The notes below the pieces were generated by a model that was given only the letters and a program-made list of their open reading frames with translations, did no database searches and was not told the origin of the DNA. 64,000 nt of DNA from Bromus sterilis. Its lineage: Eukaryota > Streptophyta > Magnoliopsida > Poales > Poaceae. The translations under genes were made by a program, and so were the position numbers. Each line of letters opens with the position of its first letter. Positions within the stretch are counted from its first letter, which is position 1. Shown here one piece after another: positions 22,197 to 31,908 of this stretch. The stretch spans positions 170,875,501 to 170,939,500 of the forward strand of contig OX465601.1 in NCBI GenBank assembly GCA_950022295.1, in the 5' to 3' direction.

Positions 22197-23689
22197 AAAG
22201 TCAAACATGGCAAAGGAGCACATTTTAATAATCTACACAAATTCTAAGCAACTTTCATTTTTAAAGCATCGCGATCCGAGCTACGGTTAAAAAGATACGC
22301 GCGCCGCAAAAATCTAACGCAATCTGCCAATTAAATAAGCCCATAAGCAAAAAAATCATCATCGGGCCAAATCTGCTACTGTTGGGCCTAACCGGGGTGA
22401 GTACTACTTAACTAAGCAGTGCACCGAGCGCGAGATAGACTAACGGGTCAGCCCAACTAGCAGAAAAAAACAAAAAATAAAAGGAAAAAAACAGAGGGGC
22501 TGCCTCACCAGTGGGCTGAGCCCATGGAGGCGTGGGCGCTGGACAGCCTTGGGCCGAGGGGGAATGGGCCGCCTGGGAGCGCGTCTGGCCCACGCGGGTG
22601 TAGCAGCCCATGTGCTGGCAGTGTCCTCGTCCCGATCAGATCGGGCAGGACTGGTGGCGCCGACGGCGGCAGCCTCCGGCGAGGTGGCGGCACTCCTGTG
22701 GGGGCTCGGGCGACGAGGATCGCGGGAATGGGGTGGGGCGGTCCGGATCTGGCCGTTCCGGCCGTTGGCGAGGTCTCGAGGCGGCGCAACGACGAGCTCC
22801 GAGCTCGAGGGGTCCATGGAGCTCGCGGTGGTGCTCCTTGCCGGTGACAGAGAAGAAGAGGGAGATATTAGAGGGAGGAGAAGGGAAGAGGAGGAGAGGG
22901 AGAGGCACGGGAGGAGGGGCGGTTCACCGCTGCGGTGGCGTGCTCGCCGACGGGTAGCCGGAGGCGGCGGCTTCTCCACGGACGAGGGCGTCATCGGGCG
23001 GCGACGCTCGGCCCAGATCGTGCCCAGGCGGCCGGCGGCGGTTCCAGGGGCCCTGTGGGGCCTAGTTCGTTTGGAGGCTGGCTGGAGGCTGTGGGGGCTC
23101 GATCTAAGCCGTTGGAGGCCAGATCTGACGGTTCAGATTAGAGGAAGCTAGAGTTTCAGGACTTTCGGGATAAAATGGGAAGATCTGAGCAAAGTGGAGG
23201 GGGGTGGGTGGTGGTCTTTATATAGCCCACGTGGCTGGATGTTTGCAAAACATCCCCGGTTTCTGTCTCGCGCGCGCGGTGTTTACGTTTCTGACTGTAG
23301 GGTGTCCGCAGGACCTCCGTTTCGGGTAAAACTTCGAGCTACGCGATCAGCGCGTCGAGCCGGCGGCGTTCACCTCTCGCTGGAACCGTTTCGAGAACAC
23401 TTTCTGGAGCGCTATAAACATAACCCGTTTAATAATTAAACGGGGTTTTTGTTCCGTTGGCTTCGGCTGGTCTTGTGCCAGTTTTTGCGACGGTGATCGG
23501 GTGAAACCCGGTGTCACAAAGGTTGAGTGTCATGGTGGCAAGGGTCGGTCTTCGTCCGGTACGAGATAAGAGGAGGAAAATAATCGCCGATCACTAAATC
23601 GGGATGCAAACACCGCAAACAAATCAAACAATCAAACAATTCACACCGAAAACAAAATTTTTAATTTTTGTGAAATCTAGGATGTTACA
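22197..23689 (-). mobile_element. Element D: family-2 LTR fragment
   Basis: On the minus strand it starts at 23689 with TGTAACATCCTAG and is collinear with the first 1.4-1.5 kb of the element C LTR: 5' segment, TATA box, GC-rich leader and donor-like GGTGAG near 22512, up to the segment around GCCATGTTTGAC. It stops at 22197, where element B is inserted; the rest of D would lie left of B, outside the window. On its right D borders the layer-0 coding sequence at 23690. Confidence 0.85.
23216..23225 (-). promoter_or_regulatory. TATA box of element D
   Basis: CTATATAAAG on the minus strand, at the position homologous to the TATA boxes of element C. Confidence 0.6.
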
Positions 23690-25391
23690 AAAGCTGCTGC
23701 TGAAGCAAAACAGCTAGCAGAAACTGAAGCCAAACGCAAGGCAACAATTGTTGGTATTGCCACAAAGAGAGTTGAGAAAGCAGCCAGGGCTGCCCAGAAG
23801 AAGGCGGTGGTGGATATGACTCCTTCTGCTGAAGCAAATCCGCCGAAGCAGAAAGTCATTTCTATGCCTGAAGCTCATGAAGAGCAAGATCTCCACAGTG
23901 GGCATCAATTTCCTGATCCACGTGAAGGAGAACTATGGGATCACTTAGGTCTGACTGAAGCCCTCTAGAAGAAATGTAAAGCTGAAGATCCTAAAGCAAT
24001 TGATACTGGTGAAGTCTACATTTCAGGCTCTATCGAAGCCATGATTACTACCATGATCAGCCAGCTGAAGGATTTGCACTCAAGGGACAGGGCTGAAACT
24101 GCAAAGATTCATAACTATCAACAGCGTGCTGAAGCTGAAACTGATGAAGACTTCAAGGTACACTCTTTGAAAATGCTTCAGAAGGTGACATATGTGAACA
24201 CCACCACCAAGGATAATATCAAGCTCTACAAGAGCAAGATAAAAGCTGTTGTTGACGAAATGGTCAAAACGCACAATGCTTCGATCATGGAAAGAGATTC
24301 CAAAAAGCACAAGGCCACGCTGGAAGCTGAACCAGCTGCAGCAAAGCCCACTGAAGCTAAACCTTCTCACCCTTCACCCAAGAAGAAAACCACTAAAAGG
24401 CGGAAGATTACGCTGGCTTCGGCTGCTGAGATGGATACAAGTGATGAGCCCATCAGGCAGCCGAAGGAAAGCACCGAAGCAGTTCCCACTCCACCTGCTC
24501 CCGCACCAAAGCCTTCCAAACCCAAGGCTAAGCCTTCAGCTCCTCTCTCCAAAAATACACCACCACCTCCAAAAGCTCCAACTCCCAAGCGAACCCCAAC
24601 CCCAACTCCAACGCCTGCACCAGTTCCACCACGTGCTCCAACACCAACTCCTGTTCCACCCCCCGCACCACAAAGAGCTCCTACCCCACCTGCTGCTCAT
24701 GCTCCGCCGCAATCACCTCCTCCGGAAGCACATGAACCCTCTCCCTCCAACTCGAAAACACGCACCTCGCGTGATTTTTCTTCAACCCGAACCATTCAAG
24801 AGTCTGAAGAACATGTGCCCCAGCAAGAAGCTCGTGATGAAGAAGATGAGCTAATGCAGATTGTCAACTCCTCGCCAGAGCAAGCATTGATTTTTGCTCA
24901 AACTGCTGGCCATTCTCAGGCTGCTCCAGTTGCTCCCTTGCAAAGGCCTCGTCCTCCCTGCCGCCCTTGCCAAGACACTCAGCTGGACTCAAGTTACCCT
25001 CGTGAAACCTTTCCCATTTTGAAGGGTGATTGTTGTTCTTCGCGCCATGGGCCAGAGTTCAATCTTGAACAGCATCAAAAGCGCCACCGATTCTTTGGCG
25101 TCAGTCCATATGCTTCAGACAGGACTACAGATGATCTTCTCTTCTGGACAACAGAACAACAAATCATGTATACCAAAGTCTACTGCCAGAAAGGTGTGCT
25201 TTTCCACCACAGATATCTTGATATGCGAAGTCTTTCAACTACAACTTGCTTCCAGAACATCGCTGCAACAATTGAAAATCAGAATTTGACTCGGTTGTTT
25301 GCTTTGAGCACTCCCTTCAATTTTGAGCTGATCAAACAGTTTTATGCCACTCTATATGTTTCTGGTGATGCAAATGTGCCTAGCACCTGAT

Positions 25392-25566
25392 ATTTGCAAC
25401 TCTGCTGGATACTGAAGTCACGGCTGATCACATACCTGAAAACATTTGCCCGAAGCAAACTTGAAAAGATTCACTTGGAGCCAGATCTGACTGAAGACAA
25501 ATTTGCAACTCTGCTGGATACTGAAGTCACGGCTGATCACATACCTGAAAACATTTGCCCGAAGCA
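25392..25566. repeat. 109-bp direct duplication in the layer-0 coding sequence
   Basis: A 65-bp sequence starting ATTTGCAACTCTGCTGG and ending GCCCGAAGCA occurs at 25392-25457 and again at 25501-25566, an offset of 109 bp. As 109 is not a multiple of three, the first copy is read out of frame; the second copy is in the frame of the family. The duplication is therefore a disabling event that arose after the coding sequence was functional. Confidence 0.88.
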
Positions 25567-25704
25567 CTTGATATTCATTTCCAAGACTTGGTTTTATATC
25601 TTTTCGAAATCTTTGATCCCGCTGAGTACTGCTTTGGAGGAATCTAATCTCTACCCTGAAGTCAGGCATGCAATAATGAAGCTTACTCATGGTGTGGTGT
25701 TTGA

Positions 25705-25709
25705 CTTTG
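25705..25709. repeat. Target-site duplication of element F, left copy
   Basis: CTTTG directly before the F LTR start at 25710; the right copy is 56827-56831. Confidence 0.92.
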
Positions 25710-25874
25710 TGTCACAACCCTAGTTTTGGTATGTGCTTTTATTACTAGAAATAATTGCATCATGTTTAAATTCTATGGTTTAAGAATTGGGGATTTGGAA
25801 AAGCCTCAAAAGAATTTAAATAAAAGGCCAGACAAAAAGTTTTTCCAAAATTCCTCCAAACAATTTTGAAAAGT

Positions 25875-25882
25875 CCTATAAA
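25875..25882 (+). promoter_or_regulatory. Candidate TATA box of element F 5' LTR
   Basis: CCTATAAATGAG contains TATAAATG, 165 bp into the LTR and upstream of the GC-rich leader, as in families 2 and 3. A second candidate, TCTATAAAAACCC near 27706, lies after the GC-rich part. The sequence alone does not decide between them. Confidence 0.35.
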
Positions 25883-28454
25883 TGAGTATGATCATTTAAA
25901 AAATGATTTGGAGTCAAACCCATGCTCATGGATTTTTCAAATATTCAAACAAAGGCTTGGAAATTAAATTTAAATGCTATTTGAATTGAAATTCAAATGT
26001 TTTGAATTTCAAAAATCTCCAAAACTTGGGAGTGACTAGTACTAGGTCACATAGGTCCAAGATAAAATTTTGGGGATTTTTAAAAATGCTTTGATATTTT
26101 TTTCAGAGCAAAACAAATTAAACAGAAAGCATAAAAATAAAAATTAAAAGAGAAAGGGGCAGAGCCCACCTACCTGGCCCATCGGCAGAAGAAGAGGCCC
26201 GGCCCAAAGGGGCAGGGTCGTCTTCTTCGCGGGGACAGGCAGGCGAGCACCTGCGTGGCGAGCATGCCGCCGTCGGCAGCCCGCCCACGGCGCCCCCTCG
26301 CCCCTATCTCCACGCCGTGGACGCCCCGAAACCTCCCCTGTTCTTCCCCCCCCCCTCTGGAACCCTCTTCCCCCTCTCTCCCGTGCGATCCTGCGAGGAA
26401 CCGAGCGCCACCGTCGCCGCCTTCGAGCATCCACGCGGCCACCGTGCCCTGCTCGCTGTGAGGGCATGTCCAGAAGCTCCACCGAGGTCTTCTACGCCAC
26501 CTTGAACCCCCAATTGGAGCCGAGAAGCCACTCCGGCGACGCCAGCTTCACCGAAGCGCTCCAGCCACCGTGGGTTTCCTCCGGCGAATTCGTCGCCGGA
26601 GCTGCTCCTCCGCCTCCTCCGGCCTCTCCAACGCACTCACGGTGAGGCCCTGGTTCTTTTCCCCCTAGCCGTGCTCTACTCCGCTCCCCGGTGCCCCTTT
26701 CCCCCCCCCCAGCCGAGCGGCGCCACCGCAGAGGTCCTCGCCGTCGTGGCCTCCGGCCTCCTCTCGCCAGCCCGTGTGTCCCACTGGGTGCGCGCGTGTG
26801 AGGCCTCCATTTTGGTGCCCTTGGAGCACCTCCCCGTGGCTGGAGCCGTCTTCCCGTGAGGACGCCGCCGTCTCCAGTGGTCGCCGGCGGCTAACCGCCG
26901 GCCGGCTGATTAATTAGGGGGCTAACCCCCTGATTAGTTAGGCCTTAGGCCACTGACAGGTGGGGCCAGCCCCCCTCTGAATCAAATTAAAATTTTAATT
27001 AAAACGGGTTTTAGCCCAGATGCAATGACAGGTGGGCCCCGCATGTCAGTTGACTGGTCAGCGCCCAGTGAAGTCATGCTGATGTCATGCTTGCGCAATA
27101 AATCCCTTTTCTTTTAATAGATTTTCCATAAAATGCTTAAATCTTTGAAATTCAATTACTTTTATTCCATAACTCCAAATCAAATAAATTATATATGAAA
27201 AATCATCAGAAAAATTCAAGGATTCCAAATATCATACTTTCATGGATGAAAAACACATCTATGATGATGAACCAGTAGCTTTTAGCTATATGGCTTATTT
27301 GGAATAATTCAAAATAAATGTTTAAATCATTTCAAATTAAATCTTTGCAATGCCAACCTTATCACATGAACATCAGAGACAATTCATACACATGACCACA
27401 TGTTTTACCATATCCAAACATTAGCAAATGCAACTTTTGCTAAATTGAACCACATTTGGAGTTTGAATTTGAATTTCTTATTCAAATCAACTTCAATTAA
27501 ATTGTTACAAATTAAACATAGATCACATCAGTACCATGCCATGTTTCATTCTTGAATGTGCATTGCAATGTGATGTTTATACTTTGTTGTCTCGGTGTTT
27601 GCTTCTTCTCGATAGATCCATCGCCGGACGTAGTCCCTGTTTTCTCCGAAGAGTGGCACCCCCCCCCGAGTCTCGACAATAAGGCAAGCAAACCCCCTTT
27701 GATCATATCTATAAAAACCCAATTTCCCTCTTGTTCTCTTATGCATGATTAGGTGATTCACATGTTACCGTTCTTCCGTTAGTTGAACCCATCCTTTGCA
27801 TGACCTATCATTGCTACCACAGTATTAAGCAAACCTCAACCTAGCAGATACAAGATTGTTTGTGATCATCATGTGGCCCCTCATCCATGATATGCTATGC
27901 CATGCTAGAGTTGTTTGCAATGAAGTTGATCCATCTGGTGATGTATCGGGATGGTAGTGAACACATGCAACAAGGTGGTAACGTGTTGATGAAGTCACCC
28001 TAAAATAAGTGAACAATGAGAGGCTGTGTAGGAGTACACAGTGGGTTGTCTCATTTACACTGCCCTAGGCCCCGAGTTCTTGTGTTGTGATCCATGACAC
28101 AGATTACTACCACATGTTGGGCTCATTGACCCCGCTCGACCTATTAACTCACCCCGACTAAGGTCCAGGATTCGCATGGGTTAACTTTATTCTATTTGCT
28201 TTCCTAACGTAGCACGGTTTTAGGCAAGCGCAGTACCATCCGTCGAGGTGGGCTTGTCGGACCGTCCATACATCGTCTGGGTCCTGAACGGAAACCCCGG
28301 CCGGATTCCCGATTGGGGTACAACTCAGATAGGCGATTCCCTGGACTAGAGTTGGAGCCGTGAGGTAAGTGTCGTGGTACTATCCTCGCCGACACCGCTT
28401 GAAGGTGACGAGTTCTAGGCGATAAGTGGTAGCTACGTATGTGAAGAAGTACAC

Positions 28455-28834
28455 CCCTGCAGGGTTACTGAACTATTCGAATAACCGTGTCCGCGGTTAT
28501 GGACTACTTGGAGATCTTTACTTGATTATTAGACAACTCAAATGGATACTGTAAAAATCGCAAGATAAGTGTGAGTGCTTTGGATTTCTTCCTCGTGGGG
28601 AAGTCAAGGAAGGATCCATGGTTGTGTATTGATGTGGTGATCAAGATTAGATGGACTCGTGTGCGCCTCTCATCTCAACTCTATGTAGTCGTAGTACAGT
28701 ATAGCCAAGTCAAAGCTTTCTGCATTACAACCCCACTTGCCTTTACCTTGATACCTGAGCATGAGTAGTATAGTTCTGACGTAAGTCTTGCTGAGTACGA
28801 CTTTGTACTCACGTTTGCTTATTCTATGTTTTAG
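28455..28834 (+). other. Conserved LTR hairpin module, element F 5' LTR
   Basis: CCCTGCAGGG (28455-28464), CTATTCGAATAA (28473-28484; the 3' LTR has the perfect palindrome ending AG) and CCGTGTCCGCGG (28485-28496) are followed by TGAGTAC-GACTTT-GTACTCA (28792-28811) and a TTTTAG acceptor-like site with AG ending at 28834. Confidence 0.65.
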
Positions 28835-29083
28835 AGACGAGACCACTGACCCTGTTGGTGGCCTCCCCCTTCAAGCTCGACATCGACGAAGTTATGTAGT
28901 CCCAGACAGCAGCCTGGTCCCTCTGGAGGGTCGTTGTGTTTTCTTAAAGGCTTCTTAAGCCATTTGTTAACCTTGTCTTTACTAAGACATAATTTGCTTC
29001 CGTTGTTGTATGATGTAATGTTGGATCACAGTGATGTGATCCTTGCTTGTAACACTGCTATATCTGCTCTGTTTAGCAGATGA

Positions 29084-29089
29084 AATAAA
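29084..29089 (+). terminator. Poly(A) signal in F 5' LTR
   Basis: AATAAA lies five bases after the inverted repeat TCTGCT/AGCAGA. The equivalent in the 3' LTR (56277-56282) would direct 3' end formation of the F transcript, which makes the segment between the TATA box and this site the repeated (R) region. Confidence 0.6.
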
Positions 29090-29633
29090 GCTATGAGTTT
29101 GTAGAGTTCATGTTATGTTACCTGCTGTTATACACTTGGCATTCATGCTGCGTGTATGTTTATATCATGCATGTCATGTGTGGGGTTCGATACCTTAGTT
29201 GTGTTCTCGCTGGCGGTCTTTTATACACCAAGTGGCCCTTAGATGTGCGCAGCTTGGGGCATCGTGATGCGATTGCTCGTGACTCTGTCACGTGGCACAC
29301 TTTGTTGTATGATTGAGCCCGCCCGAGACCCCGACTAAGAGATCGGGCTGGAGTCTGTTTATGTAAGTGTTATGATTCAATCGATAATATGGTTGAGGCG
29401 ACTTGTCTATGAGTATGGGATTTCACCAACCATAATCATTTAGACTTGTGAGCGGACGATGAGGACCCATCTCAGTTGATCATCCGGGCCTGGATGGGAT
29501 GCCCCTCACGTTCGAGCTTTCCGAGAGTGTCTTGTACTTCGCCTTGTCTGCTTAGACAAGTGGGTATGGCTCTCGGCTCTCTATATGATTGAATTGTGAC
29601 TGGAATTACATACGCAAACTCCGGGTCCCGACA

Positions 29634-29652
29634 GACTTGGTATCAGAGCAGG
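29634..29652 (+). other. Primer binding site of element F
   Basis: GACTTGGTATCAGAGCAGG starts at the first base after the LTR. It contains TGGTATCAGAGC, complementary to the 3' end of initiator tRNA-Met. Confidence 0.93.
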
Positions 29653-30111
29653 ACTGCCTGTAGGATTAGTAAAACCTTGGCCAAAGTCGAGTCTAGCATT
29701 CTATAGTTATATAGTTACTTTGGGTATAAGGGAACAACGTAAGGCTTCATTTTTCTCCTTACCCTTATCGATCTGAGTTCTGAGTCACCCTCATCTTGTT
29801 CTACGGGAAGATAGGACAAGGCTCTTCTATGTCTATACTAGAACATCTCGTTGTTTGACTCTCCTTAGCTGTAGGATTGTTTTGGTTGTCTAGAGTCACC
29901 ATTCCATCAAGCCTTTTGAGAAGGTTCTGATCATTCTTGCAGATTGATTCATTTTTCCACCCCGGTACAGCCGTTATGCTGTCCGATTTGTCCTGTGTTT
30001 CCAGTGATTTCAATGCTTTTGCATTACAATCTTGTCCGCTCTTAAATTGTATCATCTTTGCTTTGATTCCATCATAAATCCTACTCTGATTGTTGATTTT
30101 TATCACACAGA
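29653..30111 (+). other. Untranslated leader of element F
   Basis: About 460 bp between PBS and gag start. No reading frame of interest. The first part is similar to the internal region of family-2 elements C and H and to element A. Confidence 0.7.
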
Positions 30112-31433
30112 ATGTCAGGTGGAACTAGATGTGTTGAATCTGGTCACAGTAATCAAAGTGGTGATGATGATCCTCCTTCACCGCCTTCTGCAGCGGAAAT
30201 CATGATGGAGGCTGAGCGAAATCGACGTGATCAAACACGCCTTTTGGAGCTCATTGAGAAGAATACTTCTCTCCAGCGAAATGCGGTAATATCCATCCAG
30301 GATTTTATCCTTTTGAACCCGCCGGTATTTCGATGTTCATCTGAGCCCCTTGATGCCGACGATTGGCTCCGTTCCATCGAGCGTAAGCTTGAGACGGCGC
30401 ATGTTTCTCCAGATGATCGTGTGATGTTTGCGGCATACTTTCTCGAAGGTGCTGCTGGTGAATGGTGGGAAAGTTTTGTTGCAATGCAGCCTGATGGTCA
30501 CGTAGTGACTTGGCAGGAGTTCCGTGATGCTTTCCAAGGGTACCACATTCTGGATGAGTTGATGGAAAGAAAGAGGGAAGAGTTCTGCACCCTATCTCAG
30601 GGAAATAGGATTGTCCATCAGTACAGGACTGAGTTCAATCGTCTTTCTCGTTATGCCCCTGAGAAGATATCAACCGATGCCAAGAAGCAAGCAAGGTTCC
30701 GCAAGGGACTTAGCCCTATCCTTCGTCATGATCTCAATATCCTTGAATTCGTCAACTTCGAGGATTTGGTCAATAGATCATTCAGAGCTGAGCATGGAAA
30801 TGAGGTCTTTGAAGAGTCTCGCAAGCGTGATCGTGATCTTGCTTCCTCTTCTAGTTTAGGTTCTCAAAAACGTCGATTTTGGATCCCAACTAGTGCCATT
30901 CCTTCGCACTTGATTCCAAGACCGTCTCCACAAAGCAAGAAAACCCAGAAAGATAGTAAAGAGCTTGCCATACAAACTCCATAACCTAACAACCGTTTGT
31001 GCTACAAGTGTGGTAATCCTGGCCACATTGCACGACAATGTTCATTGCAAGAGAAGGTTCCTCCTCGTCCAAAACATAAAGCCAAAGCTAAGCCACCAAA
31101 GCCTTCCAAAGCCAAGTCCGCTATTGTTGAATACGGACGTGTGAACCACGCCACCATCAAAGAAGCCCAAGAGGATACGAAGGTTGTACTCGGTACACTT
31201 CCTGTCAACTCCAAACCTGCTTCTGTTCTATTTGATTCTGGAGCTTCTCATTCCTTTTTGTCTGAAAAGTTCGCACTCCTGCATGACATTTCATTCGAGG
31301 AGTTGCCTAACCCTTTCATGATTAAAACTCCAGGATCCACATGGCGTACCAGTAGGGTAAGCCATGACAATGAGATTACTTTTGAGGATATTGTATTCCT
31401 TGCTTCTCTCATAGCCCTCAAATCTTCAGATAT
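30112..31433 (+). pseudogene. gag: Element F gag and N-terminal protease, one nonsense codon, cut by H
   Basis: Gag is the structural protein of the virus-like particle; protease cuts the polyprotein. The chosen ATG at 30112 (MSGGTRCVESG) follows the leader and opens a frame of 290 codons. The capsid-like region contains DADDWLRSIERKLE, AAGEWWESF and FRKGLSPILRHDL, typical of plant Ty3/gypsy gag. An in-frame TAA at 30982-30984, most simply a C-to-T change of a CAA codon, interrupts the frame. It continues with the zinc knuckle CX2CX4HX4C (31000-31041), a basic linker, and the aspartic protease active site DSGA (31234-31245) in LFDSGASHSFLSEKF. The frame is cut at 31433 by array H and resumes in phase after the duplicated GATAT at 49793-49797. 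Confidence 0.93.
31429..31433. repeat. Target-site duplication of array H, left copy
   Basis: GATAT before the first H LTR; the right copy is at 49793-49797. Reading through a single copy restores the protease frame of F. Confidence 0.93.
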
Positions 31434-31898
31434 TGTAACAGCCCAGATTTCACAAAAATTAAAAATTTGTTTTCGGTGTGAATTGTTTGATTGCCTGAAT
31501 TGTTTGCGGTGTTTGCATCCCCGATTTATCGATCGGCGATTATTTTCCCCCTCTTATCTCGTATCGGATGGAGACCGACCCTTGCCACCCTGACACTCGA
31601 CCTTTGCGACACCGGGTTTCACCCGATCACCGTCGCGGAAACCGCACGCGACCAGCCGCAGCCAACGGAACGAAAAACCCCGTTTAATAATTAAACGGGA
31701 TATTTTTATAGCGCGCCGGAAAATGTTGTCGGAACGTCACCGCAGTGAGGTACGATCGAAGAGCTCGACGCGCTGAGCGCGTGGTTCGAGATTTCGTCGG
31801 AATCGGAGTCCGTATGCAACTTCGGCGGTCACGAACGTATTCACCGGACACGCGAGAGGTGTACCGAGGGCGTTTGCGTCATCTGCCCAACCAACCTG

Positions 31899-31908
31899 CT
31901 ATAAATAG
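31899..31908 (+). promoter_or_regulatory. TATA box of H LTR 1
   Basis: CTATAAATAG, 465 bp into the LTR, same offset as in the other family-2 LTRs and a closer match to the TATA consensus than in element C. Confidence 0.7.

Larger units (their letters stand above)
23690..25709 (+). pseudogene. Layer-0 unknown coding sequence, part 1
   Basis: One reading frame runs from 23690 (start lost to element D) through 25387 with a single in-frame TAG at 23966-23968. It begins with a lysine-, alanine- and glutamate-rich, coiled-coil-like stretch. After the TAG come a segment that looks helical, a basic cluster (KKKTTKRRKI, about 24377-24406), a long Pro/Ala/Thr region (24480-24760), an acidic segment, and a more globular part containing FFGVSPYASDRTTDDLLFW and LIKQFYATLYVSG. 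A 109-bp duplication brings a stop at 25388-25390. The frame reaches the F insertion at 25709 and continues at 56832. I do not recognise the family. The FYATL-type globular part faintly recalls plant transposon-associated proteins of unknown function; this is a weak impression. Confidence 0.6.
25710..29633 (+). repeat. 5' LTR of element F (3.9 kb)
   Basis: Starts TGTCACAACCC and ends GGGTCCCGACA. It has an AT-rich first 450 bp with a TATA-like site, a GC-rich segment (26150-26900) with a donor-like CACG|GTGAGG at 26642, an AT-rich stretch (26960-27560), the hairpin module (28455-28834), and a poly(A) signal AATAAA at 29084-29089 just after the stem TCTGCT-CTGTTT-AGCAGA. Its partner is 52902-56826, and the two differ at scattered positions. 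Reading frames in the GC-rich part are not genes. Confidence 0.95.

Noticed and set aside
29634..29652. tRNA genes at the TGGTATCAGAGC sites
   Set aside because: Only the PBS complementary to the tRNA 3' end is present at each site; there is no cloverleaf or internal promoter box.
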